Positions 19,700 through 28,760 are shown, counted from the first letter of the stretch. The stretch: 64,000 bases of DNA from Echinicola marina (GCF_020463795.1 NZ_CP080025.1:995001-1059000), one strand, 5' to 3'. Notes: generated by a model from the letters alone, not told the origin. Translations and numbers: made by a program.

Positions 19700-20218
19700 A
19701 TTTTATAGAATAAAACATCAATTTTCTAAAAGCATTCCCAACCACTTATCCAACCTGACCAATTGTAAAATTCAACAATTATTCATCAGCTTAACAAAAA
19801 ACACAATATTATGTCATCTAAAAACCTCTTTTTGTAAAGAAAATACATGACACTAAATCAAAACAATATAACACTGAATTTCATTTACAAATAATGTAAT
19901 TTCGTACCGTTTTTTTAACCATTTATTTACAAATTTGCACCGTACACTTTTTAATAATTCCAGTTTTCATGGTTTCAAATCCAAAAACTTGGGAAATGGT
20001 ATAAACGAAAGTCCAACAATAACGCTATTAATCAACTTCAAAAATTACCACACTATAAAAATCATTATGTACATCCTAATACACTCCCCGTTTTGGTCAA
20101 CGCTATATGCTTAAAATAAAAACGTAAAAGGTCATACCCTCCCCCCAATACATTGAAAATCAAAAAACATAAATACCGAACCCACCTAGTCATCAACTAC
20201 TTACATTTATAAAACTTA
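19700..20218. other. Intergenic region, no gene seen
   Basis: About 520 AT-rich bases between the start of the sensor gene and the stop of the PepSY gene, so it is a promoter region on one side and a 3' end on the other. A 97-codon frame at 19557-19850 mostly overlaps the sensor gene and is not credible. No clear terminator for the PepSY gene is visible. Confidence 0.4.
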
Positions 20219-21436
20219 TCAAGCGGGAACCGCCATTTTTCTATTTACTTGTACTTTTTTCCTGGCCTTTACCTTGCTTTTCCGTTTCTTCTTTTCCTTT
20301 CCCCACCAAATAATAAATCCTGTAACTGGCAAACTAGCCGAAACGATAGATACCAAAAAGGCGATGATCTTGGTCCAAATACCACCAATCAAGCCTAGGT
20401 GAAGGTCATAGTTCAGTTTCATCAATTGGTCTCCACCATTAGCTTCAGAAAATTCCGGATCTACTTTAAGCAGATCCAAGCTCCCCTGCTCAAAATGGTA
20501 GTTGCGGCTTCTAAAGGTATTGATAAGGCTGGAGTTTACCTGTAAATTCCAAGTACCAGATGCTCCTCTAGGATAGAAAATACTAAAACGACTTTCATCA
20601 GGATCAAAACCACTTTCCAGCAAATTATTCATAAGTACATCTTCATCCACTTGGCCTTCTACTGCCACCAAGGTTGTATCTGAATGCATTCGTTCAAACA
20701 CCTCAGTTTTACCTCCAGAAGCTACCCAGTAGGAACTGCTCCTAAACCATTTCATGCCATAAACCATACCGGTAAGGGCCAATACCAAGGCGATCAGCAG
20801 GGAATAAAAGCCAACTACATTGTGCAAGTCATAGTTGAACCTTTTGGGGCTTGCCGGCCATTTTATCTTAAAACTGGCATTTTTGGTTGCTTTGGTCCAT
20901 TTTTTTGGCCACCAAAGAACCAAACCAGTGACCAAGGTAATGACAAAGATCAGTGTGCTATATGCAACTACTGGTTTTCCTATTGGTCTGGGTAACCACA
21001 ACTGGTAATGCCCCATCAACATGAACCTGAAAAAATCATCATTTAACTTTCTATTATGCAATACCTCACCCGTGTAAGGATTGATCAGAGCTTGCTGATA
21101 GTTTGACCTGTCCTCATAGTAAGGGACCATTGCACTTCTACCCTCTCCCCGGTACATAACCCCATAAACTGAAGGCCAACCATATTTTTCTTTTACCCTT
21201 ACTGCAAGTTCGGAAGGAGGCAAGAGTTTTTGGCCTTCTATTTTAGAGACCTTCTCATGCTCGGCTTCAAATATCAGCCGAATTTCTTCCTCGAAGGTCA
21301 ATAATGCAGCAGTCAAGCTGACGATAACCACTACGATTCCTGACACTAAACCTAACCAAAGATGTAGCCACGCAGATATTCGATAAAAAAATGAGCGGTT
21401 TTTCTTTGTGCTTTTATTGGAATTCATTGGTTTCAT
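20219..21436 (-). CDS. PepSY-domain inner-membrane protein (XusC-like)
   Basis: 405 residues. An alternative start three codons downstream is possible. Architecture is that of PepSY_TM (iron-regulated membrane) proteins: TM1 with WLHLWLGLVSGIVVVIVS, a periplasmic PepSY part, TM2-3 with YDLHNVVGFYSLLIALVLALTGMVY, a second periplasmic part, TM4 with LNYDLHLGLIGG and a Lys/Arg-rich cytoplasmic tail. Conserved membrane His residues (WLHLW, DLHNV, DLHLG) suggest heme or metal handling, as in siderophore reductases. In Bacteroides thetaiotaomicron the same trio (TonB receptor, DUF4374 lipoprotein, PepSY protein) is XusABC for foreign siderophores. It is third in the operon and separated from the second gene by a terminator-like hairpin. 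Confidence 0.88.
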   Translation of the reverse strand: MKPMNSNKSTKKNRSFFYRISAWLHLWLGLVSGIVVVIVSLTAALLTFEEEIRLIFEAEHEKVSKIEGQKLLPPSELAVRVKEKYGWPSVYGVMYRGEGRSAMVPYYEDRSNYQQALINPYTGEVLHNRKLNDDFFRFMLMGHYQLWLPRPIGKPVVAYSTLIFVITLVTGLVLWWPKKWTKATKNASFKIKWPASPKRFNYDLHNVVGFYSLLIALVLALTGMVYGMKWFRSSSYWVASGGKTEVFERMHSDTTLVAVEGQVDEDVLMNNLLESGFDPDESRFSIFYPRGASGTWNLQVNSSLINTFRSRNYHFEQGSLDLLKVDPEFSEANGGDQLMKLNYDLHLGLIGGIWTKIIAFLVSIVSASLPVTGFIIWWGKEKKKRKSKVKARKKVQVNRKMAVPA

Positions 21437-21462
21437 GACTTTTGGATAAACAGGTGATGATC

Positions 21463-21504
21463 AAAAAAAGCCACCGGCAATGAGCTGTTCCTTTGCCGAC
21501 GGCT
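21463..21504 (-). terminator. Intrinsic terminator between DUF4374 and PepSY genes
   Basis: On the minus strand AGCCGTCGGCAA and TTGCCGGTGGCT pair over 12 bp (two G-U wobbles, 12-base loop) and are followed directly by seven T. This is the canonical form and sits in the 81-base gap inside the Xus-like operon, 13 bases after the second gene's stop. Confidence 0.75.
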
Positions 21505-21517
21505 ATATAAATGTCAA

Positions 21518-22750
21518 TTATTCAGCTACATTCAATTTGCTGATAGCAGTAATGGTACCGCCTTCTACTTTAAGCCCCTGAGTGGCCACGGCTGTTTCTG
21601 CATCTACTTCATACACCCAGCTGCCTTCTTCTGTGGTATACCCAATATAAGCTGTATTGCCATCCATCAAGGAGTAATTGTTAGTGGTTACCCTTAGCAC
21701 CTTTTCTACTGCTGGTGTTCCGCTCACCCACTTGAAGGATTTTTCATGGACATTTACTATACCAAGTCTTGCTCCTGTAGTATAAGCACCTTTTTCATTG
21801 TGCATATGGACTACAAATTTACCATCACCCAGATACGTTTTATCGGTAACATGGTAACCGTCTGCCACGGCTTCGATATTGAAATAGTAACTTTCGTCAA
21901 ATTCAGTTTCACCGGCCTTGATTCTCAGGAAGGCAGAAGGAAGTGTAGAACTCCCTTCTCCGTTGGTCGTCGCCACACCAGAAGAGAAAGCATACACATC
22001 CCCATTTTCTACAACAGTCAGTCCTTCGGTGAAATACCTGCCGATATAACTTGTCCTATTGTCTTTGATCACTTTTTCCAGCTCCATACTTGGGTAGTCA
22101 TAGACAGCTATCCAGGCACTGTCCGGGTAATTGGTACCAAAGGTATCGTCACAGCAGCCCTTAATACTCATATACGGGGCAAACACCTTGTCTCCCACTT
22201 GAGTCAGCCAAGTAAAGTGTGCCCTTTCTCCATTATTAGCCACATCAACGATATTGGTCAGACCATCATCCGTAATCTGAAGCAGTTCTGTATCCATCTG
22301 GTACCAAGTAGCATCTTCAGCACCAGAGCGAGGAATTTTCATCATTAGGAGATCATCGTCGACCTCTGCAAAAGCCTGAACAGTTTCGGACTGGAAATTG
22401 GACTGCTTTGTTAATTTCCCCTGATTGTTCAGCTCATAGGTGGTCACGGCTCCTGGATTCCCCTGCCCATATAATAGGCTAAAGAACTTATCATTGATAG
22501 TGATATAATAACGATAGGTTCCGTCCTGCTCAATACCATTTGCAACTGTGCTAATGGTACCTGAAGTAAGCGATGTTGTAGTCAGGAGGTAATCAGCCAC
22601 CCCATCCGAAGCAGTAGGAGTTGAAGCAATAACAAAACTTTCTGAAACATTTCCTGCAGGGCCATCTACCACCTCATCGTCAGTACAGCCTAGCAAAGAA
22701 AATGAAGCCAGCGCACCTGCTACTAGCCAATTGTTTAATTGATTTCTCAT
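21518..22750 (-). CDS. DUF4374 surface lipoprotein (XusB-like siderophore-binding protein)
   Basis: 410 residues with a lipobox SLLGC (Cys22) followed by TDDE, an acidic stretch that fits the Bacteroidota surface-lipoprotein export signal. The remainder is a beta-propeller-like repeat protein with phrases DGTYRYYITINDKFFSLLYGQGNPG, WLTQVGDKVFAPYMSIKG and GNTAYIGYTTEEGSWVYEVD, which I recognise as DUF4374. The homologue XusB in Bacteroides captures ferric enterobactin-type siderophores at the cell surface. The gene starts 12 bases after the TonB receptor stop, so the pair is co-transcribed. Ligand preference here is unknown. Confidence 0.88.
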   Translation of the reverse strand: MRNQLNNWLVAGALASFSLLGCTDDEVVDGPAGNVSESFVIASTPTASDGVADYLLTTTSLTSGTISTVANGIEQDGTYRYYITINDKFFSLLYGQGNPGAVTTYELNNQGKLTKQSNFQSETVQAFAEVDDDLLMMKIPRSGAEDATWYQMDTELLQITDDGLTNIVDVANNGERAHFTWLTQVGDKVFAPYMSIKGCCDDTFGTNYPDSAWIAVYDYPSMELEKVIKDNRTSYIGRYFTEGLTVVENGDVYAFSSGVATTNGEGSSTLPSAFLRIKAGETEFDESYYFNIEAVADGYHVTDKTYLGDGKFVVHMHNEKGAYTTGARLGIVNVHEKSFKWVSGTPAVEKVLRVTTNNYSLMDGNTAYIGYTTEEGSWVYEVDAETAVATQGLKVEGGTITAISKLNVAE

Positions 22751-22762
22751 GATTTTTGGTAA

Positions 22763-25135
22763 TTAATAAATAAAATATCTGATTTTTCCACTGAAATTTC
22801 GCCCAGGCTTTTGCAAGCTGAAATTATCGTATAATTGACTATCCAATAGATTTCTACACTCAGCAGTAAACTGGAAGCGATTGTTTTTTCCAAAAGTATA
22901 GGTGGCATTCAGGTCATGGCTGACCTGCTTGGGCACATCAAGCTTGTCACTGCCCAAGCTTGGCCAATACAAGTAGAAGCCATGAACATAGAGCAAATTA
23001 TAGCCAATCACGATGTGGTTGTCTTTGGACAGGACATCCTTGATGGTATAAGAAGCATTGGCATTACCAAAGAGATAGGGCATATTGGGAATTCGATCCC
23101 TGTACACTACACTTTCCACTGTTTGCCCCTCATCAAACCGCGTATTGTTTCTTAGGTTTTGATAGGTAAGATTGGCTCCCACAGTGAAGTTGCTGCTATG
23201 GAAATACCTCATGTCTACTTCAAAACCTGCATTGGTAACATTAAAGAGGTTATCCATCACCTGCATGGATTGATTGGTATTCAATCGCGCCCGGATAAAA
23301 TCCTTAGCATCTCTGAAGAGCAGATTTGCATCCACCTCCAAACGCTGTTCAGGTGTCCATACTTTATTATAGAATACACCCAAATTATAGTTATAGCTAC
23401 TTTCCGGTCTTAGGCTTATATTTCCCTCAAGGTTAACCATATCACCAAAGAGTTCTTGGGGATCAGGAAGGCGGTAAGTCTTCTCTGCAGATGCTTTTAA
23501 TTGGACATTCGGGTTAATGAAATAGGTGGCTGCCAGCCCATATCCTGCATAATTAAAATTCTCCCGGGTATTGGTATAGGCGACATCCCCGTAATTCCCT
23601 GTAGGATTATAAGCCTTGGCAAAATAATTCGATTGATGATATTGTTTCCCAAAGACCGAGATACTCATATCGGTATTAGGCTGATAACGATAGCCCAGTC
23701 CCAAAACATTTTTGACCGTTTCCCGTGGTTGTTGATACCTGTCTTGATCGGGAAACAGAGGATCGCTTCCCTGTCTATTAAAAGTATTCAAGGTATTGCT
23801 AAGCGAAAGGCTATGTACCTCATTAATAATATAATCCGCTGCAAATGACCCTACGGCATTATTATTTTTGTACTTGTACATGCTATAACTTCTTTCTCCA
23901 CCTGGAGTATCGTATTCCCTATATTGCTGAAACCAATTATACCTTCTGTGTACCGTATCAATATTCTGTTCAGTTCCAAGATTATAGTTGGCATTAAAGG
24001 TCACATTAAGGCCTTTGGTAAAGAGGTTCTCCTTCCGGTACTTGAGAGTAGGCATAATGATATCCCCTTTCCGGTGCCAATCTCCAAAAACGCTTACCAG
24101 TCTGGCCCCGGTCTGAATTTCTTTGTACATTTTGCCCAAGGTAATGCCAAACAATAAGCGATCGGCATAGGGCTTATTTTGCACACCAATCTGGGTGATC
24201 AGTGTTTCATTGTGGTATTGGTCGTTAAAACGCCTTACGGTTTGCTGAGGATAATATTGTCCTGTATTAATGTCGGCCACATCCACCTTAACCTTGTAGT
24301 CATTGTCCGAGAAATTTTGGAAAGCGTTCATTTCAAGTGTAAACCCTGAAGGAGCTACATACGCCGCATTTACCGCCGTCCGGTGCGTATTAAACGAGCC
24401 ATAAGAGTAAGAAGCATCCAGAAAGCTTTTGCCGGATTTCCGGGTGATAATATTAATGGCACCGCCAAGGGCATCCGCCCCAAGACTGACAGGAACCACT
24501 CCTTTATATACTTCAATTCTTTCCGCCAAGTTGATAGGAATATTGTTCAGCTGGAAGGATGAACCGAAATTTTCCATAGGTATCCCATCGATAAAGATTT
24601 TGACCTGTCTACCTGTAAAGCCATTAAGCGAAAGGTTCATATTCGAACCTACTCCACCAGATTCCCTCACCCTGATACCGGATACCCGATCAAGCGCATG
24701 TCCCAAATCAAGGTTCGTATTATAGAGTTTCTTAGCATCGATCACGTCCACATTGAAGGCCTTTTCTTCGATTTCCTGTATGATCGATTTTCCGGTTACA
24801 GTGAATTCTGCCAAATCCTGTTGTGATTCCCTAAGAACAATCCTCAATTGAGGATTGGAATCACCTACCCTAACGGTTTCTTCATGGGGTTCAAACCCTA
24901 AAAAACTAAAAGTGAAGGTATAGGTATAATTGGTTTGACCAGAAATAACAAATTCACCAGCGGCATTGGTCACCGTCCCCTTGGAGATAGTGCTTTCCTT
25001 GATCAACACACCTGGCAGTGGATGGCCGGAAGAGTCAATTACTATCCCTGTGATTGTCGCTGTTCCTTGCGAAAAGGCAATACTATAGAATATAGCAAAT
25101 AGCCATCCCGTCAACAATATTTTCTTATATTGCAT
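22763..25135 (-). CDS. TonB-dependent siderophore receptor (XusA-like)
   Basis: 790 residues: signal peptide (ILLTGWLFAIFYSIAFSQG), a carboxypeptidase-regulatory-like domain (about 25-110), TonB-type plug (LGHALDRVSGIRVRESGG, then GADALGGAINIITRKSG) and a barrel ending in SGKIRYFIY with a terminal aromatic. The length and absence of a SusD partner mark it as a classic metal-chelate receptor and not SusC. It is first in an operon with DUF4374 and PepSY genes, the arrangement of XusABC. The promoter at 25242-25274 and the leader inverted repeat at 25174-25203 lie just upstream. Confidence 0.92.
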   Translation of the reverse strand: MQYKKILLTGWLFAIFYSIAFSQGTATITGIVIDSSGHPLPGVLIKESTISKGTVTNAAGEFVISGQTNYTYTFTFSFLGFEPHEETVRVGDSNPQLRIVLRESQQDLAEFTVTGKSIIQEIEEKAFNVDVIDAKKLYNTNLDLGHALDRVSGIRVRESGGVGSNMNLSLNGFTGRQVKIFIDGIPMENFGSSFQLNNIPINLAERIEVYKGVVPVSLGADALGGAINIITRKSGKSFLDASYSYGSFNTHRTAVNAAYVAPSGFTLEMNAFQNFSDNDYKVKVDVADINTGQYYPQQTVRRFNDQYHNETLITQIGVQNKPYADRLLFGITLGKMYKEIQTGARLVSVFGDWHRKGDIIMPTLKYRKENLFTKGLNVTFNANYNLGTEQNIDTVHRRYNWFQQYREYDTPGGERSYSMYKYKNNNAVGSFAADYIINEVHSLSLSNTLNTFNRQGSDPLFPDQDRYQQPRETVKNVLGLGYRYQPNTDMSISVFGKQYHQSNYFAKAYNPTGNYGDVAYTNTRENFNYAGYGLAATYFINPNVQLKASAEKTYRLPDPQELFGDMVNLEGNISLRPESSYNYNLGVFYNKVWTPEQRLEVDANLLFRDAKDFIRARLNTNQSMQVMDNLFNVTNAGFEVDMRYFHSSNFTVGANLTYQNLRNNTRFDEGQTVESVVYRDRIPNMPYLFGNANASYTIKDVLSKDNHIVIGYNLLYVHGFYLYWPSLGSDKLDVPKQVSHDLNATYTFGKNNRFQFTAECRNLLDSQLYDNFSLQKPGRNFSGKIRYFIY

Positions 25136-25173
25136 AGCTTTTTAATTGGAGAATTAAGAAGTAGTTTATCTAG

Positions 25174-25203
25174 AAAGTCATGTAGTGGCAGCTACATGGC
25201 TTT
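25174..25203 (-). promoter_or_regulatory. Inverted repeat in the 5' leader of the Xus-like operon
   Basis: AAAGTCATGTAG (25174-25185) and CTACATGGCTTT (25192-25203) pair over 12 bp with one G-U and a 6-base loop. It lies between the predicted transcription start and the receptor ATG, so it may be a protein operator or an RNA leader hairpin. It does not look like a standard Fur box. Confidence 0.5.
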
Positions 25204-25241
25204 CCTTTATTTATTTTATTTAGATTAATTTTAAATTGAAA

Positions 25242-25274
25242 CAAAGGTATCAAAAACGATTTTCTTGATGCAAG
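25242..25274 (-). promoter_or_regulatory. Promoter of the Xus-like operon
   Basis: On the minus strand TACCTTTG (25242-25249) matches the Bacteroidota -7 consensus TAnnTTTG, and CTTG (25271-25274) lies 21 bases upstream as a -33 element. The predicted start is about 100 bases before the receptor ATG. Confidence 0.6.
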
Positions 25275-25941
25275 AAATTTTAAATTATTTTAATAGTTAA
25301 TACCTATTGTTATTCACAATTCATATATTTTCCCCTATTTACATTGATCATGAGGAAAAATTGGGGATCAACCATCTTCAATACCGTCCTTTAGGCAGTT
25401 CGACAGTACATATTTAACCCTACAGATGAAGGCAGGTAAAACCTTACAAACTCAAGCCTAAAACCAAATATCAGTGGCCATCACCTTATTATCAATGGTC
25501 AACAATAATTGTCCACCGACGAACATACAATAACCCAGATGTTTTAGTTTTTTTTCGATTAGGCTAGCATTGAACGATTATAATTTAGATTTGAAATCTT
25601 TAAAAGCAGCATTTTAATATTTTCTCCGGAAATTTTGTCGATTCTCGGACCAAGCCGAAAAGCTGGAGAAAAACAGTCTATTTTAACTTTGATATGCGCT
25701 ATTTATTAACCACTGATAGATAAGGATGAACACGGAGATGCTTATTTATAATACATCTGTGTTCATCCTTTTACGCAATTGATTGTCTAGGCTGGTTGAT
25801 TACTTAAACTACACTTGATCTGACAAGGGTAGACAAAATTTAAGTTTCAAATTATCCACCCCAGAAATATTGCCTGATTCCTAACTTTTAGAACTGATCC
25901 CAATTCTCTATTTAGGCCAACTATTAAAAAAATCCTAAAAC
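25275..25941. other. Intergenic region between Xus-like operon and tRNA
   Basis: About 670 bases with no credible reading frame. The only structured element I see is the imperfect hairpin at 25722-25770. I could not recognise a known structured RNA here. Confidence 0.4.
25722..25770. repeat. Long imperfect hairpin, candidate miniature repeat
   Basis: AAGGATGAACACGGAGATG (25722-25740) pairs with CATCTGTGTTCATCCTT (25754-25770), 17 bp with a 2-base bulge and a 13-base AT-rich loop. It is too far from any stop codon to be an obvious terminator. The wording recalls short palindromic intergenic repeats. Confidence 0.45.
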
Positions 25942-25968
25942 AAAAAAAGGATACCAATTGGCATCCTT
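25942..25968 (-). terminator. Terminator of the tRNA-fMet gene
   Basis: On the minus strand AAGGATGCC, loop AATT, GGTATCCTT, then a T-run through 25942. The stem is 9 bp with one wobble and starts 5 bases after the tRNA 3' end. Confidence 0.8.
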
Positions 25969-25973
25969 CGTAG

Positions 25974-26046
<73 letters not shown>

Positions 26047-26129
26047 ATATATCTTAAATATTTTATATCTTTTTCAGATTTTAAAGGTGAAGCAAGCATT
26101 TCTGACTCCCTGTTTCCTTTATTGTGATA

Positions 26130-26168
26130 CAAAGGTAAGTAGATATTATGAAAAATCAAGTACCTTTG
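26130..26168. promoter_or_regulatory. Back-to-back promoters for tRNA-fMet (minus) and era (plus)
   Basis: On the minus strand TACCTTTG (26130-26137) has CTTG 19 bases upstream (26157-26160), pointing at the tRNA, whose 5' end is 84 bases away. On the plus strand TACCTTTG (26161-26168) lies 15 bases before the era ATG at 26184, giving a very short leader. The two boxes are identical and only 23 bases apart. Confidence 0.6.
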
Positions 26169-26183
26169 TAAAAAATTATTCAT

Positions 26184-27074
26184 ATGACCGAAAAAACACA
26201 CAAAGCTGGTTTCGTAAATATCATTGGAAAACCCAATGTAGGTAAATCTACATTAATGAATATCCTTGTGGGTGAGCGGCTTTCTATTATTTCTTCCAAA
26301 GCACAGACCACCAGACACCGTATACTGGGATTAATGAATGACGAAAACTACCAGATTGTTTTTTCGGACACTCCAGGTATGCTGAAGCCAAAATACGAAT
26401 TGCACAAAAGCATGATGAGCTTTGTCAACCTCTCTCTGGAGGATGCCGATGTGATCGTTTTTGTAACGGACCTGTATGAAACTGAAGAGGAAATCCAGGA
26501 AGTAATTGAAAAAATCAATGTTTCAGGAGTTCCTGTATTATTGGTCATCAACAAAATAGACCTTTCCAAAGAGAACAAACTGGAAGAAGTCACCGAATAT
26601 TGGACCGCAAGGATCAAAGCAGATACAGTTATACCTATTTCAGCTACCGAAAATTTTAATATTGAAAGAGTTCTTCAGGAAATCCTTGATCGACTGCCCA
26701 TCCACCCTCCTTATTATGACAAGGGGGAACTAACGGATAAACCAGAACGTTTTTTTGCCTCTGAAATCATCAGGGAAAAAATATTTACCAATTACAAAAA
26801 GGAGATTCCTTACAGCTCCGAAGTAGTCATTGACGAATTCAAAGAGGATGACAAAATCATCAAAATAAGGGCGCTGATCTTCGTAGAAAGATCCAGCCAA
26901 AAAGGTATCATCATTGGCGAAAAAGGCAAAGCACTCAAAAGAGTGGGCACGCTCGCCCGAGAGGCCCTGGAAGAGTTTTTTGGCAAAAAAGTATTCCTTG
27001 AAACTCATGTGAAGGTAGAGGATGACTGGAGAAAAAATAAAAATAAATTAAGAAAATTTGGTTACGACCAATAA
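26184..27074 (+). CDS. era: GTPase Era
   Basis: 296 residues. G1 is GKPNVGKS (15-22), G3 is DTPG (62-65), G4 is NKID (near residue 120), followed by the C-terminal KH domain with IIGEKGKALKRVGTLAREALEEFFGKKVFLETHVKV. Era binds the 3' end of 16S rRNA and checks 30S subunit assembly at the membrane side of the cytoplasm. Length is normal for the family. It is followed by der after 19 bases, so both ribosome-assembly GTPases are made together. The leader before the ATG is very short if the TACCTTTG box at 26161-26168 is used. Confidence 0.97.
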   Translation: MTEKTHKAGFVNIIGKPNVGKSTLMNILVGERLSIISSKAQTTRHRILGLMNDENYQIVFSDTPGMLKPKYELHKSMMSFVNLSLEDADVIVFVTDLYETEEEIQEVIEKINVSGVPVLLVINKIDLSKENKLEEVTEYWTARIKADTVIPISATENFNIERVLQEILDRLPIHPPYYDKGELTDKPERFFASEIIREKIFTNYKKEIPYSSEVVIDEFKEDDKIIKIRALIFVERSSQKGIIIGEKGKALKRVGTLAREALEEFFGKKVFLETHVKVEDDWRKNKNKLRKFGYDQ

Positions 27075-27093
27075 TATAAAGGAAATAGAAAAG

Positions 27094-28407
27094 ATGTCTA
27101 ATATCGTAGCAATAGTAGGAAGGCCAAATGTAGGGAAATCTACTTTTTTCAATCGACTGATAGAAGAACGGAAAGCCATTGAAGATAATGTGAGCGGAGT
27201 CACCCGCGATCGACATTATGGTCATGCACAGTGGGGAGGTAAGTTTTTCTCTGTAATTGATACAGGAGGATATGTTACCGGATCGGACGATGTCTATGAA
27301 GCCGAGATCCGAAAGCAGGTAAATCTTGCTTTGGATGAAGCCAGTGTCATCTTGTTCGTGGTGGACTGTATTGATGGCCTAACAGATCTGGACAAGGAAT
27401 TTGCCAATGAACTGAGATCAGCCAAAAAGCCTATTTATTTAGTGGCCAACAAAGCAGACACGCAAGAAAGGATGTTCATGGCCAATGAGTTTTATGAACT
27501 GGGTATTGGCAATGAAAAAATATTCCCTATTGCAGCCGTAAGTGGTAGTGGAACTGGTGATTTATTGGATGAACTGATTACTCATTTCGAAGATAATGGC
27601 GAAGAAAACCCTGACCTTGGCATTCCCAAAATAGCCATTCTTGGCAGGCCAAACGTTGGCAAATCCTCATTCCTCAATGCACTATTGGGATCTGAAAGAT
27701 CTATCGTCACCAATGAAGCGGGGACTACCAGAGACGCGATCCACACGCATTACACACTATATGGTAAAAACTTTATCATCACAGATACTGCTGGGATCAG
27801 AAAAAAATCCCGAGTAAAAGAAGATATCGAATTCTATTCGGTAATGCGCTCCCTGCGTACCTTGGAAGACTCTGATGTCATCATCGTGATGGTGGATGCT
27901 ACCAGAGGCCTGGAAGCACAGGATGTCAATTTGATTTCCCTAGGTATCAAAAACAATAAAGGCATCATGATCATGGTCAATAAATGGGACTTAATTGAAA
28001 AAGACCACAAGACTATGGACAAGTTCAAGGAAAACATGATGGAGAAATTGGGAGAAAACAAGTGGATTCCCATCATCTTTACCTCCATGATCACCAAGCA
28101 AAGAATTTTCCAAGCTATCGAACTGGCCGTGGAAGTTTATGACAATAAAACCAGGAAAATATCCACCTCTAAACTGAATGATAAGATCCTTCCTGAAATC
28201 GAGCGTTATCCACCGCCAGCCTACAAAGGAAAGTATATAAAAATCAAATATATCACTCAGCTGCCGACCAAAAATCCGGTATTTGCTTTCTTCTGTAATC
28301 TTCCTCAATACCTGAAGGCCCCTTACACCAGGTACCTAGAAAACAGACTGAGAGAACATTTTGATTTCCAGGGAGTTCCAATAAAAATTACGTATAAGAA
28401 AAAGTAA
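27094..28407 (+). CDS. der: GTPase Der (EngA), double G domain
   Basis: 437 residues from MSNIVAIVGRPNVGKSTFF; an upstream in-frame ATG at 27058 overlaps era and would add 12 residues not seen in the family. The first G domain has GRPNVGKS at 9-16, DTGG and NKAD; the second has GRPNVGKSSF near residue 180, DTAG and NKWD; a KH-like domain closes the protein (PPPAYKGKYIKIKYITQ). Der acts in 50S subunit maturation. It is in one unit with era. Confidence 0.97.
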   Translation: MSNIVAIVGRPNVGKSTFFNRLIEERKAIEDNVSGVTRDRHYGHAQWGGKFFSVIDTGGYVTGSDDVYEAEIRKQVNLALDEASVILFVVDCIDGLTDLDKEFANELRSAKKPIYLVANKADTQERMFMANEFYELGIGNEKIFPIAAVSGSGTGDLLDELITHFEDNGEENPDLGIPKIAILGRPNVGKSSFLNALLGSERSIVTNEAGTTRDAIHTHYTLYGKNFIITDTAGIRKKSRVKEDIEFYSVMRSLRTLEDSDVIIVMVDATRGLEAQDVNLISLGIKNNKGIMIMVNKWDLIEKDHKTMDKFKENMMEKLGENKWIPIIFTSMITKQRIFQAIELAVEVYDNKTRKISTSKLNDKILPEIERYPPPAYKGKYIKIKYITQLPTKNPVFAFFCNLPQYLKAPYTRYLENRLREHFDFQGVPIKITYKKK

Positions 28408-28450
28408 AAATATTTTTCATGCTTTTGATAAAAATATTGTTTCGTAGATG

Positions 28451-28458
28451 TACATTTG
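28451..28458 (+). promoter_or_regulatory. -7 box for the small acidic lipoprotein gene
   Basis: TACATTTG fits TAnnTTTG; TTTG at 28424-28427 is a possible -33 element with a 23-base spacer, a little long. The ATG at 28486 is 27 bases downstream. Confidence 0.5.
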
Positions 28459-28485
28459 CGAGCTTATTTTAATATAATTCAACAC

Positions 28486-28707
28486 ATGAAAAAACTATTC
28501 GTGATGTTTGCCATTTCCGGTCTGGCATTGACCGCATCATGTGGCAAAAAAGATGTTCAACAATCTGAGGAGATCATCGAAGTTCAGCCTGAAGAGGTTG
28601 AAGAAACCATTGAAGAACCAGTTGAAGAATTGGATGAATCCGTGGAAGAATTAATTGATTCATTAGAGGAAACTACAGAGGAACCTCTTGAAGACCTCAA
28701 TGGTTAA
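28486..28707 (+). CDS. Small acidic lipoprotein, function unknown
   Basis: 73 residues from MKKLFVMFAISG; an upstream ATG at 28456 lies within or next to the promoter box and is disfavoured. Lipobox LTASC gives Cys19. The mature part is almost entirely acidic, with repeated EEx/VEE units (EVQPEEVEETIEEPVEELDE and onward), and may form an extended or helical acidic spacer. It has its own promoter and a canonical terminator at 28732-28760, so it is a free-standing gene and probably abundant. I do not recognise a family. Confidence 0.8.
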   Translation: MKKLFVMFAISGLALTASCGKKDVQQSEEIIEVQPEEVEETIEEPVEELDESVEELIDSLEETTEEPLEDLNG

Positions 28708-28731
28708 TTAAGCTTTATTGAAATTTCATGG

Positions 28732-28760
28732 GAGCACTGAGCAATCAGTGCTCTTTTTTT
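28732..28760 (+). terminator. Intrinsic terminator of the small lipoprotein gene
   Basis: GAGCACTGA, loop GCAA, TCAGTGCTC, then seven T. A perfect 9-bp stem with tetraloop and T-run. Confidence 0.9.
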
